Below are positions 1 to 11,371 of a stretch of DNA of 64,000 nucleotides, piece by piece. Position numbers and translations under genes: made by a program. Every line of letters begins with the position of its first letter. The stretch's first letter is position 1. This DNA comes from Persicaria tinctoria (taxonomy: Eukaryota; Streptophyta; Magnoliopsida; Caryophyllales; Polygonaceae). Under the pieces are notes generated by a model. It ran no database searches. It was not told the origin of the DNA and saw nothing but the letters and a program-made list of their open reading frames with translations. The stretch covers positions 2,104,001 through 2,168,000 of the forward strand of contig JBANSL010000009.1 of assembly GCA_037127255.1 (NCBI GenBank), given 5' to 3'.

Positions 1-1
1 G

Positions 2-1961
2 AAGGACCTTCTAATCCGACACAATCTCGATGTTATGCACATTGAGAAAAATGTCTTCGACAATGTGTTGAACACTGTGATGGATATCCCTGGGAAGACA
101 AAGGATAACTTGAATGCCCGGAAATACATTCGCCTATATTGCCATCGAACTGAGCTGGAGGTAGCAGATGATTACAAGGGTGTGAAACCTAAAGCAATAT
201 ATACCTTGACAAGAGAGGCGAAGAAGAAGGTGGGAGAGTGGTTGAGGACTGTCAAATTCCCCGATGGCTATGCTTCCAACCTAGGAAGATGTGTTCAGAG
301 TGACGATTGCGGTCTCAGTGGAATGAAGAGCCACGACTGTCACGTGTTTATGGAGAGACTCTTGCCGATCGCCTTTAAAGAGTTGTTGCATCCAAGCGTT
401 TGGGGCTCGTTAACTGAGTTGAGTATCTTCTTCCAAACAATTTGTTCGTCATCATTGTCAGTTTCTGTCATGGACCAGCTGATCCGGATGATTCCGCTAT
501 TGGTTTGCAAGTTGGAGTGTATCTTCCCTCCATCCTTTTTTGACTCCATGGAGCATCTCATAGTCCATCTCCCACATGAGGCCCGAGTGGGTGGTCCGGT
601 CCATTATCGATGGATGTATCCATTCGAGAGAAATCTATTTAAGCTAAAAAAGAAGATCGTCCAAAAGAGAAATGTAGAAGGGTCGATCGTGATGGCGTAC
701 TTACGGGAAGAAATAGCTAATTTCTCGGTGCACTACTTCTCTTCGCATGTTCCTTCCAAATTGAGGAGACCCGCCAGAAATGATGTCTTCGAGGGTGAAG
801 GTTGTGCCTTATCTATTTTCAATCACACCGGCGAGGGTAGGGGGAAGGAGACAATAAGGTGGTTGACTGAAGAGGAAGAGTGGAAGGCCGCCCACACATA
901 TGTGTTGCTCAACTGTCCGGAAGTACAACCGTACATTGAGTAAGTAAACAAACCGAACACACTTCTCATCAATTTATTTATATATATATGACTGAATTTA
1001 CTTACCATTACTTACTTTATTATGTGTAGGATATTTGAGAGTGACATGGGGGATAACGTGGGATATGACCTCATTGAAAACGAATTCGCGAATTGGTTTA
1101 AGAATTATGTAAGTGTTCATAATTATACAAACTTCGATCCCATACGTCATTGTATATATTATATTGCATATGTAGTTACTTCGGAACGTGATTGTTTGAT
1201 AGGCCTTAGATAAAGGACGTGGCTTGGGACCAACTTATCTTTTATGGAGTTTGGCATGGGGACCTAATGTGAAAACAAGAAGTTGGCCAAGATACTTTGT
1301 CAACGGCTATAAGTTCAACACTCTCGATCATGGTGTAGGGAAATCAACTATGAATAGCGGGGTTTGTGTTCGTGGGTCCAACTATGCGACGAACGAATCA
1401 GATTTTTTTGGTCTCCTCGAAGAAATTATCGAGCTTGACTACCCAAGTGCCCTTGCTTACCCACTGAAAGTGACCATGTTCAAGTGTCGATGGTTTGATC
1501 CAACGACAAGAGGAACTCAAATTCATCCCGTATACCAGTTTGTTGAAATCAATCCGAAAAAACTATATAGAAGGTATGAGCCTTTTGTTCTCGCGCAACA
1601 AGCTACGCAGGTTTATTACGTTCAATATCCAGGAGCCACCCGTGACCGGATGGATTGGTGGCATGTGTGCAAGACAAGGGCTCGGAACAGGATAGACCAA
1701 AGGTGGGGATCCACGGGCCCAGCTGAAACAGATGCTTATCAGTTCGATGAAATCGTCACCCCTGAATTCTCCATCGACATAGCAGTTGTAGGTGATGCAC
1801 CGACAACCTTGCGAGATCCTTCAAGTGCGTTTGCTGAAGTCGCCGATGAGGTTGCTACAGAAGAAGAGGGTGTGTTTGATGAAGTCGATGACGACAATCT
1901 TGCTGCAGAAGAAGAGGACGAGTTGGAGGCGACAACAAGTTGCGAAGAAGCCTCTGACTGA
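2..1961 (+). CDS. TNP2: TNP2-like CACTA transposase, 3' part (exons 2-939, 1030-1108, 1203-1961)
   Basis: This is the catalytic transposase of CACTA elements, acting in the nucleus on the element ends. The reading frame is open from base 2, so the gene enters from outside the window. Exon 1 starts with LLIRHNLDVMHIEKN, the typical end of the Transposase_21 domain. A DUF4218 domain follows, with LLPIAFKELLHPSVWG and GGPVHYRWMYPFER. Exon 1 ends at a GTAAGT donor (940) in phase 2; exon 2 opens after TGTGTAG and contains NEFANWFKNY. Exon 3 opens after GATAG and carries DUF4216 with FVNGYKF, LEEIIELDYP and PLKVTMFKCRWFD. It ends in an acidic tail. Splice phases agree at both introns. No frameshift or internal stop is visible in these exons. 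Splice sites are read by eye; family assignment is secure. Confidence 0.9.
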
Positions 1962-2196
1962 TGACCTCAGTGACCTACAAGGTGTGTGAGATTCTGTTTT
2001 CAGCAAAAGTGTCCAAAAATTCTGTTTGGAGATTTTTTTATGCTTCCAAACTAATGTAATTTTGCTTTGTGCCTATCTATACTTGCAGGGTTTCAGAGCA
2101 TAGGAATTGAACGATCTCAGATCATAGGAACGAAAATTCAGATGGATATTTTGCTTCAAAACTAATGTAATTTTGCTTTGTTGGATATGTACAATT
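1962..2196. other. 3' flank of TNP2 with a direct repeat
   Basis: Non-coding. A segment of about 30 bp containing ACTAATGTAATTTTGCTTTG occurs at about 2040-2070 and again at 2151-2181, 111 bp apart. This points to a short tandem duplication in the 3' region of the transposase gene. No polyadenylation signal could be assigned with confidence. Confidence 0.5.
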
Positions 2197-2264
2197 GACC
2201 TATGAGGGAATCGAACCCCCTTCTTTGTGCAATGCACAACGCTCTTCCATTGAGCTAACAGGCC
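2197..2264 (-). pseudogene. tRNA-like sequence (tRNA pseudogene)
   Basis: On the minus strand the sequence folds as a tRNA. The seven-base acceptor arms GGCCTGT and ATAGGTC pair fully, with two G-U pairs. The D stem is GCTC/GAGC and the T stem is GGGGG/CCCTC. Both Pol III internal promoters are present: A box TAGCTCAATGG and B box GGTTCGATTCC. It is 68 nt long without CCA. The stretch between the D stem and T stem is 2-3 nt short, so the anticodon hairpin closes over only about 5 nt (TTGTG-CATTG-CACAA) and no normal anticodon can be assigned. A decayed or tRNA-derived sequence is more likely than a working tRNA. It lies between the two CACTA genes. Confidence 0.6.
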
Positions 2265-3212
2265 GGCCTTAAACCAGATTAACTACAACAAATTCCATGC
2301 TGATCAATTAGAAGCTTAGGACAGGAAGGCAGTAATAACATACCTATAACTACAACAACATCCATGTTGGCTCTTCATGCTGATCAATTAGAAGGCATTG
2401 GACACTTATAAACGTGATAACTCATGCCAATTGCCATTGCAAGGAAAAAACAAAGAAGTATGAATGTCATCTGTTGAATCCTGTTGTGTGCCAGAATCAT
2501 GCCAATATATACCCAAAACAAAACACAAATTCCGATCGGCAATACCCAAAACAAAACACAAATCATGTCAATAGCCAAAACAAAACATAACTAATAAATG
2601 ATTTTGTTACAAAAGATTAATGTCACAGGTCAATATGTTTATGGAGGATCGGCAATACCCAATTCAAACACAAGGAACACAAATTCCGATCGGAACTGAT
2701 GCCAATACCCAAAACAAAACACAGGGAACCAAACACAAGGAACAAAACACAAGGAATGGATGCCAATACCGAATTGAAACAGAAGGAACACGAATTCGCT
2801 TCATCGCCAATTCAAAAAATAAGAGAAACAGCAAGGAGCAAGGGAGACGACGATGCTTACCAGTAGAGTGGGAGGAAACGATGATATTTCCGATCGGATT
2901 GCGCGAGTTTGAAGCCAATTCACCAAATCGGTCCTGCAATTCCGATCGGATTCCATCTAAAGTTGGAGGAGACGGTAATGTTCATTGTTCAACACAATTT
3001 GGTTAGCTAGGGTTTCTATTCCAGCTAGAGGGAGGAGATTGAAAAATGGGCCTTTCCGAATTGGGCTTTTTTTTAGAAGTTGGGCTTTTTAATAACAATA
3101 GGCCCATCTTCTTTTAGTGGTTAGGTTTCTGGAGTTTTCAACCTTCCATTCCGAGGGAACCCAAAATTTTAGTGGGAAATTTGAAGACTCAAAATTTCAT
3201 CCCAAATTTTGA
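2265..3212. other. Non-coding spacer between CACTA genes with low-order repeats
   Basis: No supported gene. About 2300-2400 holds two copies of ATGCTGATCAATTAGAAG. About 2480-2800 is built from irregular repeats of CCAATACCCAAAACAAAACAC and TTCCGATCGG words. Open frames of 91-128 codons here follow the repeats, lack family features and are not called. About 3030-3200 is probably the promoter and leader side of the TNPA-like gene; no certain TATA box was seen. Confidence 0.5.
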
Positions 3213-4974
3213 GTGGGAAATTTGAAGCGTCATCTCACAAACCCTAACCACACCGAATCCACTCTCTTTCCTTTCAATCTCTGTGCCACCCTCTCTCTCT
3301 TTCCTTTCAATCTTTGTGCCACCCTTTTCCTTCCTTTCCAAAACCCTAACCACACCGAAGCCATAGGAGGAGGTGCTGTGAGGAGGTCTAGCCGCCACGG
3401 AGCCGCCGCCAGACCACCAATTGCTCCGATCACGGGAAGGGGTAAGGCTAAACCGGCACCCACTCCCTCCGCCGCCCAATCTCCACCGGTGACCACCCAA
3501 TCTCCAATCCCCACTGCACCATCTCCACCTCCCACTGCGCCATCTCCACCGGTTAACTCTCCTCCCCCCACTGCGCCATCTCCACCTCCCACTGCCCCCT
3601 CTCCACCGGTTAACTCTCCAACCCCCACTGCGCCATCTCCACCCCGAAGACCACCTACCACTCGCCTCTCTCAACCACCGGTCCCTAAACCTCCAACCAG
3701 ACCGTCACCCCGGAGAAAGCTATCCACTCCCTCCTCTTCACGGGTAACCCAGCTACCCACTCCATCCTCTTCACCGGATAACTCTCCAACCCCCAATGCA
3801 CCATCTCCACCTCCAAGACCATCTACCACTCGCCTCTCTCAACCACTGATCCCTAAACCTCCAACCAGACCATCACCCCGGAGAAAGCTACCCACTCCCA
3901 CTCCCTCCTCTTCACCGGTTACCCAACTACCCACTCCCACCCCTCAAACCAGATCGTCACCCCAGAGAGTTCGCCCATCTGTGGCCTCCCAAACTCTGAA
4001 CTCTTCACCCATTGCGCCCTCTCCCACTGTGGCCTCTCCATCCTCTCAACCCGGGCTCTCGGACGGGACCATGGCGTCATCCGAATCTCCAGCCCCTGTT
4101 AACAACAATGAGGGGCAATCATCTTTACACACTGAGGAGGAGCATGCAGAGTCGCAAAACCAAGACGATGAGGATGCCACAGCGAGTGACGAGGATAGTA
4201 GGTGGAACAGAAAGGTGCACATTCAACTGGTGAATGGAACGTAAGTCGTGGCTAGCCTTTCCCTTTCAATTTTATTTCTCTGAATTTTTCTTCTCTGAAA
4301 TGACTAGTGTAATTTGAGGTTTCTTAATTGTTGTCATTGTATATATGATGCATATAAATATACACACATTGAACTGAAAACAATTGACTGTGAAAGTTTT
4401 GGACTTATTAAACTGAGAGGAAATCAATTGAGTGTGAAAGCAAAGCTGATGTTGAATACATAAATTAAATGTGAGAGAAATTGACTTATTAATGTAATTT
4501 TAGGTTTACATTTTCTGAATTTTCATTTATTTGAATTGGTGATTGTAATTTGATGAGTTGATTATGAATGTGAAAGCAAAGCTGAATTTTCATTTATTTG
4601 AATTGAAAGAAATTGACAGCAACATTTGCATCATTCATCTCTTCATTCTCTGTGTTGAGCAAGTCACCATAACTAATACCTTTTTTTTTTGGGTATTGCA
4701 TGATGAAGATTTGATTCAAGCAATCCTGCATTTGGAGTCCTCACACAGGTGATTCATTCTCATTTCGATGGCCCATATATACGGTGGAGCGATGTTCCTG
4801 AACCAACAATGGAGTTATGGTGGGAGATGTTCAAGGTATGACACAATTCAATCAAATGCTTACATGTATTGCACACACATATGACTTGAATATATAACAA
4901 CAGTTTGTTTATTCTCGAATCAATCAGAGTCGATGTACATGGGTGTTGTTGCAGGAGGATGGTCAAGTATGAAA

Positions 4975-7070
4975 TAACTGTAAAGTATAGATCAGACTGA
5001 CTTCCCTGTCTCAGCAAATAAATACAAGACTTCCTCCCGTTGTAGTAAGAGAAAAGTCAGGATCGAATCCACGAGGAAGCACGTCAGCAGTTCTCAGGTA
5101 GCTATCAGATTCTCACAGACACAGCAGAACAAACAGAAACACAGAAAGGAAAGAAACAAATAAACCCGGCAAGGGAAATAAAACAAAAGCAAATAACAAA
5201 GTAAGAAATAAAAGCAAAGACAGAAATTTTAAATTGCAAATTCGACAGAACTCAGAATTTCGACAGAAATAAATCAATATGCTAAAAGACTTCCAAGGCG
5301 AGGGTATCAACACCACAACGATAACCATGCAAAACAACACATAAAGGCATAAAAGATCATGCTTTCCATCAAATAACTCTCGTCATTAACAAATAGGCAT
5401 ATAGAGGCTCTCGCATAAACCCTAATTGTTACTAACCCTTTTTCACATAATTAATCCAAGTTGCATTGAGATCACTTTCGCTTCAATAACACAAACAAGG
5501 ATCACCTTCAACTCTCGCAAAAGAATTATGCTCATAGGGATAGAAGATGAATCGCACAAAAGATCTGACCTTTATCGCATCGCCTCACATGGCCACCGTC
5601 GAGCTCACCCCAGCCCCAGAAGTGGGTGGACTACTCACGCCTCATCGCAATTGCAGACATTGATTGGTGAAAGAAACTGAATTGCATAAACTAAATTCAA
5701 AGCCTTTACAATCTTGGCAATCAACTTTCGCTGTAAGCCAAAACCCTAAAAACCTTAAACTCTTAAACTGTATCTCTGAATGGAACTAACTACTTCTCTC
5801 TGAAATTGAATGACTAAAACTGAGCCCCATGGGCTTTATTTATAGTGATCAAACCCCGCTAATCAAGGAAATAATCATCTATCTCTATATCTAAATCTAT
5901 ATCTATTGCTTAAAAGATAAATAAATACAATAAAGGAATTAAATCAAAAAGAAAAAGATAAATCTAAATTAGGTAGTATGTCTTCATGTTGATAGATCTC
6001 GTCTTCCATGGATAGAACTTGATAGAATCGGCAATCTTCACACCCAAGCAATCCCAAGTCGAGTAGGATTCGGCACACCGAGTAACGCGGCTCTGGAGGT
6101 CTACTCGATCTCGACCACGGGCTAGTCGATCTCGAGTAGCCCTCGTCTGTCTCGAGTAGCCCTCGTCTGTCTCGAGTAGGATTGTCATCGACGGGTGTGG
6201 CTCAGCTTCTCGGGTGACTGGAGCTCGATAAGGCTCCTAGCCGTGGTCGATCTCGACTAGCCCTACTCGAGATCGAGTAGAGGTGGTCTGCGTCTTCGTC
6301 CTCGGCTTCTCGGGTGACTGGACCTAGACAAGGCTCCTAGCCGTGGTCGATCTCGACTAGCCCTACTCGAGATCGAGTAGAGGTGGTCTGCGTCTTCGTC
6401 CTCGGCTTCTCGGGTGACTGGAGCTAGACAAGGCTCCTAGCCGTGGTCGATCTCGACTAGCCCTACTCGAGATCGAGTAGAGGTGGTCTGTGTCTTCGTC
6501 CTCGGCTTCTCGGCTCGGCACAGCTCGTCGACTCCGGACATGGCTCGTCGATCTCGACCAAGTCTACTCGAGATCGAGTAGGGTTCCGGGAGTCAGGTTG
6601 TTTCTGACTCAGTCTCCTCGATCAGCTCTGCTCGACAAGGTGTGGTCGACAAGGGCTCGTCGAGATCGAGTACATGCTAGTCGATCTCGAGTAGAGTTTT
6701 CTCAGCTTTCTACTCTGTTCTTAAAACGCACTTTCCCGAGTCCTCGTTCGTCGGACTGACGCATATCACCATGCGTTGGAAAGCTCTTTCCGAGGGCTAC
6801 AACTCTCATGAATACATCAAAGCTTGATTCAGAACGAAGAATGGTGAAAAATGGCGTTTTCCCCAGCTGCAACATCCTTAGCTTCTCCATGAGTTTCCTT
6901 TAAGCTCCAAAGTGCGTCCGATTTCTGCGAAATATAACCAAAACTTGTGTAGACCTCCATATATTGCAAATAAGTGTAAACTACACAGATTCTGTATTAT
7001 TCTAACCCAAATGCATGCAATGTATGCAGAAATCGATATAAAAGTAAATGTAAAACATGGCAAATTAGGC
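4975..7070. mobile_element. Unclassified insertion inside the TNPA-like gene
   Basis: The coding sense of the TNPA-like gene stops just after AAGTATGAA (about 4964-4972) and resumes at about 7071 (QQWDEQQFPES). The DNA between does not belong to that family. It starts with the words GTCAGGATCGAATCCACGAG, continues A-rich, holds a 100-bp tandem repeat at 6201-6520 and ends in AT-rich sequence. No transposase, reverse transcriptase or clear terminal repeat was found, and no target duplication could be fixed. It is probably a non-autonomous element, borders good to about 20 bp. Confidence 0.45.
6201..6520. repeat. 100-bp tandem repeat, about 3 copies
   Basis: The words CTCRGCTTCTCGGGTGACTG start at 6201, 6301 and 6401, and a shortened fourth copy starts at 6501, so the period is exactly 100 bp. 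Each unit carries TCGATCTCGACTAG and CTACTCGAGATCGAGTAG, which are largely self-complementary. Flanking DNA (about 6060-6200 and 6540-6700) has scattered copies of the same TCGAGTAG words. Confidence 0.85.
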
Positions 7071-7669
7071 TCACAACAATGGGACGAACAACAATTCCCA
7101 GAGTCTGTCATTCGCAAAGCTTTCAACACAAAGGGAGGAGACCACCTGAGGAATGTATTTGGGAAGGCTCGCTCGGGAAAAACAAAGAAGAAGCCTACAT
7201 GGGTGAAGCAAGTTATATGGGCCAAGATGTGGGACATATGGAAAAAGGAGGACAAGTTCAACCACCAATCTGAAGTGAACAAGCAAAACCGAGCTGTTGC
7301 AACAGAGAAAGGCGCCCCAATTTTCAGTGGTGGATCGGCGTCGACAACTGTAATTAAGAAGTGACTGGTAATTTACATGTTGTTTTCCGATTTACTATAT
7401 TCTCATTCCTTACATTATTTAAACTTGCTTTATTTATTTATTTTATATCTGTGATATGTATAGTTAACGAATAACTTCAATTCTTGTAGAGGGAGGAGCT
7501 TGGAGTGGATCCAACACCAAAACAAACCTTTGAAAGATGTCATAGAAAAAAGGATGGTTCTTGGGCGGGTGCTCAGTGCCAAGATACTGTGGTAATTACT
7601 TACAAACTCAAGTGTTTCTTTAATTACATTTTTCTGCTATGGTCTTGCTTACTTGCTTACAATAGTTGA

Positions 7670-8430
7670 ACTTGAAGTATGGTTTGTTATATGGTTTTTG
7701 TTTAATTATTGTCAACCATGGCATGGTTTGTTATATGGTTTGTTATCTGGCATTTTTCAAGCTTTGAATTTCTAGGACAAGTTTATTTGAGAATGGTTTG
7801 TTATGTGGTTTGTTATCTGTATGGTTTGTTATATCTTTATTGTCAACCATGTAAGTTTATCTGAGAATATCTGATTCTGTTATTGAGAAAATATATCCGC
7901 CTTACTTGCTTTCAATATGGTTTGTTATCTGGCATTTATCAAGCTTTGTTATTTTTTGTTATCTGGCATTTATCAAGCTTTGAATGTATCGTTTGTTATC
8001 TGTTTTTTTTTCCACCTTGGTTTTTCTACTCTGGATTGTTATCTTGCATTTGTCAACCATGATATGGTTTGTTATCTGGCATTTATCAAGCTTTGAATTT
8101 CTAGGACAAGTTTATCTGAGAATGGTTTGTTATGTGGGTTGTTATCTGGTATGGTTTGTTATATCTGAGATTATCTGATTCTGTTATTGAGAAAATATAT
8201 CCGGCTTAATTGCTTTCAATATGGTTTGTTATCTAGCATTTATCAAGCTTTGAGTATTGTTTGTTATCTGGCATTTATCAAGCTTTGAATGTATGGTTTG
8301 TTATCTGGTTTTTTTCTACCTTGGTGTTTCTACTTTGGATTGTTATCTGGCATTTGTCAACCATGATATGGTTTGTTTCTGCTATGGTCTGGCATACTTT
8401 ATACTCTGTTTTTTTCCATCTGTTTCTCCT
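7670..8430. repeat. Intron of the TNPA-like gene filled with TTTGTTATCTGGCATTT-type repeats
   Basis: The intron 7592-8468 is largely made of irregular repeats of ATGGTTTGTTATCTGGC, TTTATCAAGCTTTGAAT and GTCAACCATG. Copies occur at least eight times at unequal spacing. The small open frames here (64-72 codons) come from the repeats. Confidence 0.7.
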
Positions 8431-8984
8431 TAGCCTTCATGTTTCATTCTTTTTCTTTGAATTTCTAGGACAAGTATGATCAGCTGCTTGAAGAGGAAAT
8501 CGTTGATGATGATGACGTGTCTGAGAATGGATCCCATTCTGTTGACACGGAAGCTGTGTGGCTCACGGCAACAGGTGGTGCAAAGTGAGGCCGGGTTCTG
8601 GGCATGGGATCAGAGTCTCAACGAATTTTGAAATCAGCGCCGTGTCCGCAAACTGGTGCCCAGGTATCTGGATCTGCTCGTTCTGGCAAAATGAAGGATT
8701 ACGTGCTGACGGAGCTCTCCACCTTCAAGGAAGACATGAGGAAGGAAATGGTGGAGTTGGGGGATCATGTGCAGACCCAAGTGGCCACAAACCTTAGGGA
8801 AGAAATCTCCTCAATTGGCGATAGAGTGCAGGAACAGGTAAGCACAAGCGTAAGGCAGGACATGGTAGCCATTGGGGAGCAACTGATGGGTGAGACTAAG
8901 AAGGCAAATGAAGAGTGGCAGGAGAAGCTTCTCAGCACCATGATGCAGCTCTACAAGGGCAAGGGCAAACGCCCAGCAAAGTAA

Positions 8985-9239
8985 GTTGGTGTTTTTCTGG
9001 TTTTCAAATGGTTTGTTGGACGTACTTGTCGTATTTTGGTTAAAACTTGTGGATGTATTTTGGATTGTCGAACTTGCGGATGTATGGTTGATTGTTGAAC
9101 ATTGGTGACAACGTTGTGTATGTATATTATAGCACGAACTTTATGTGCATGATGTTTACTAATCTATTTGGGAGCATTAGATATAACATTATATATATAT
9201 ATATATTCACAATCATATAAATAGCGCATCCAAATAATA
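8985..9239. other. 3' flank of the TNPA-like gene
   Basis: AT-rich non-coding stretch between the stop codon of the TNPA-like frame and the subterminal repeats. It contains a short (TA)n run at about 9191-9206. Nothing else is recognised. Confidence 0.5.
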
Positions 9240-9701
9240 GCATAAACGTAAGCCACGAATTTAGCCCCAACCCTGACAACGATGGCCACCACAAAACAAG
9301 AAACAACATCAGCAACGAATTTAGCCTCAAATTTAGCCACGAACATAGCAACGAATCAGCCACGGAACAAGCAACACACATGACCAGTTAACCGCCACGA
9401 ATTCAGCAACGGAAATAGCCACGACCAAATTAGCCACGACATTGGCAACGACAATTTCCGACGCCGTAGTCGTCGCCACAGCCACGGCAATCATAAGGCA
9501 TACCCAGCCACGACATTAGCCACGGCTAAATGGGTTCGTCGCTATTTTCCGGGCGATAAGTCGGCCCGAATTTAGTCACGAGGCATATGGCCACGGATGG
9601 CCCGACCGTTGCGGAGTCCGTGGCTAACCCGGTTAGCCACAGACATTCGTAGCCAAAATCGTTGCTATTTTCCGTGGCTAAATCCTGTTTTTTTAGTAGT
9701 G
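9240..9701. repeat. CACTA subterminal repeats and right terminus
   Basis: The words TAGCCACGA, AGCCACGG, AGCAACGAA and close variants occur more than a dozen times, with a few in reverse (CGTGGCTA at about 9621 and 9673). The region ends in TTTTAGTAGTG at 9691-9701. In En/Spm and related elements, such subterminal repeats are the binding sites of the TNPA-type protein, so this is the likely cis-acting end of the transposon. Confidence 0.85.
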
Positions 9702-10596
9702 AATTCAACAAAACCAAGTCTTGATCGTAGGCAAAACACGATGAGTTTAGTTGCTCATGCTTCTAAAACGCCGTCTCTCAATTCTTCATTGGATAAAAGA
9801 TAACCTAAAAACAACTAAAATAAGTCTTTAAATACCTAAGAATACCGTCATAAAGACCTAGAAAGTATTTCCCAAAGATAGGCCCACTTTAGGAAAGATG
9901 TAAATTCCGCGCTGAACCGGCCCAGGATGGCCGCGGGCGCTGCCCCCATGGCCGCGGGCGCGGCTTTTTTAGAACACCCTTGGAATTATGGCAGCGGGTG
10001 CTGCCCGGAAAGCCGAGGGTGCGGTTTTTGGTGTTCACAGCGATTTTTCCTCTTCGAATTTGGTCTCGATGTCAACACGAAAGTTGTAGATCTCAGAAAG
10101 AGCTTTCCAACGCATGGTCATAATAGTTAATCGAACAACCGAGGCCTCCAGAAAGTGTGAAACAAGTTCAGCATGTCTGGCGACAACTTTTGATGACTTG
10201 TTCTTCACTTAGGCTCTCTAACTTCGATTCCGCTCCCGGGCTCTTCACTTTTCCTCCTCCTCTTCACTCTTCCTTCATCCATGAGCTTCCTCATTCCTCA
10301 TCGGATCCACATATACCTGAAATAATCCATAAAAGCGTGTAGATTCCGACTCTACCAACAAAACAAGTATAAATGCAATTCTAGCCTAAACCATGCATTA
10401 TATACATCTCAATCATGCTAAATGCAATCTAATATGCCTACCTAAATGTGTGCTATCAGCGTGCCTTTTTTTTTAATTAACCAATCACATCACTTCTCAC
10501 CGGACCAATTATTTCTCACTTGAAATATATATATATAGCATCGTAGATAGGATTTTTACCTAATTTAGATATAAGGTTGAATATTAATAATTAACA
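9702..10596. other. Remnant of an unclassified dispersed repeat flanking the CACTA element
   Basis: No gene. About 9920-10020 is GC-rich with repeats of GGCCGCGGGCGC. At about 10084-10117 the words AGAAAGAGCTTTCCAACGCA are the near reverse complement of 6772-6803 inside the insertion in the TNPA-like gene, so both may come from one dispersed family. The stretch ends in AT-rich DNA just before the target duplication of the next element. Confidence 0.4.
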
Positions 10597-10601
10597 AGAT
10601 A

Positions 10602-11319
10602 TGTAACGGCCCGGGATTATTATTCCCGAGCTACGTTTCGAGGGATGAAACCCCTCGTTGGGATCTTGCGCCCCGAGTACAGGTTGAAGGTTTGAAATCG
10701 AAGATGCGCAGTTTAAAGTGGGATTTCGCACCCAAACCCGGAAGGTCCGTTGGAGACCCCGGGGTAAACCCCTGTACCTGTCCAAAGTCTACAACGCGCA
10801 AAAATCTTTATCATGCAAAGGAAGAAAGTTCTGAAAACGATACAACCAGTGCCACGGCAGAGCCGGGTCAAAACGGAGTATAATAGGAAGAAATCGAAAA
10901 AGCATGAGTTTGGTGAAGCCAGGGTTCACACACTCACTCTCCGCCATATGAATGGACCCAGCCATATCAGCACAAAATCAAGTAGTAGATCAGCTACCTG
11001 AAACTATACTCCAAGTCAGGCCAAAAGTCCGCCCGTGGGTCCTCTGACCGCGCTGAGGTCATATAATACGCCTATACCTAGAATAAAGGTTAACTTCATG
11101 CAGTACTGAAACAAAACCACACTATCATGCTCCTAATTCATATGTGCAGAATATTGAGGAAGGCCTTAACAAAGAATACCAAGCGGTATATCCCTCTTTT
11201 ACCACCACCCCTCTTCCAGAAAAGGTGGAGACTGGCCAGTTCGATGTTATAATCATATCAAATCTCATCATGATATCATATCTCATCATCATATCATATC
11301 TCATGCCCATCTCGTATCT

Positions 11320-11371
<52 letters not shown>

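Larger units (their letters stand above)
3363..8984 (+). pseudogene. TNPA-like (Ptta/En/Spm, Transposase_24) gene, broken
   Basis: This would encode the DNA-binding partner of CACTA transposition. Exon 1 (to 4240) is a Pro/Ser/Thr-rich stretch ending in SRWNRKVHIQLVNG. Exon 2 (4709-4835) encodes TFDSSNPAFG, DGPYIRWSDVPE and ELWWEMFK. A further exon seems split by an insertion: a piece at about 4955-4972 and the rest at about 7071-7360, with RKAFNTKGGDHLRNVFGK and KPTWVKQVIWAKMWD. Exon 4 is 7492-7591 (EELGVDPTPKQTFERCHRK); exon 5 is 8469-8984 (DKYDQLLEEE, then a coiled-coil-like C-terminus). Phases agree for introns 1, 7361-7491 and 7592-8468. Breaks: no ATG opens exon 1, where ATA (3363-3365) stands in a GCCATAGG context; TGA at 8586-8588 interrupts exon 5; about 2 kb is inserted. 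Splice sites around the insertion are uncertain. Confidence 0.75.
1..9701 (+). mobile_element. CACTA (En/Spm) DNA transposon, right-hand part
   Basis: The element is recognised by its gene content and its right end. It holds a TNP2-type transposase gene, then a TNPA-like gene, both on the plus strand, and then a subterminal region dense in TAGCCACGR-type words. The last bases, TTTTAGTAGTG, are the reverse complement of a CACTA terminus (CACTACTAAAA). The left end lies before the window, so the left terminal repeat and the 3-bp target duplication (expected by family knowledge) cannot be checked; the bases after the end are AAT. The second gene is broken and holds a 2-kb insertion, so this copy is probably non-autonomous. 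Confidence 0.9.

Noticed and set aside
2620..3006. 128-codon frame rich in Gln, Thr and Asn
   Set aside because: It consists of irregular repeats of CCAATACCCAAAACAAAACAC words and has no family feature.
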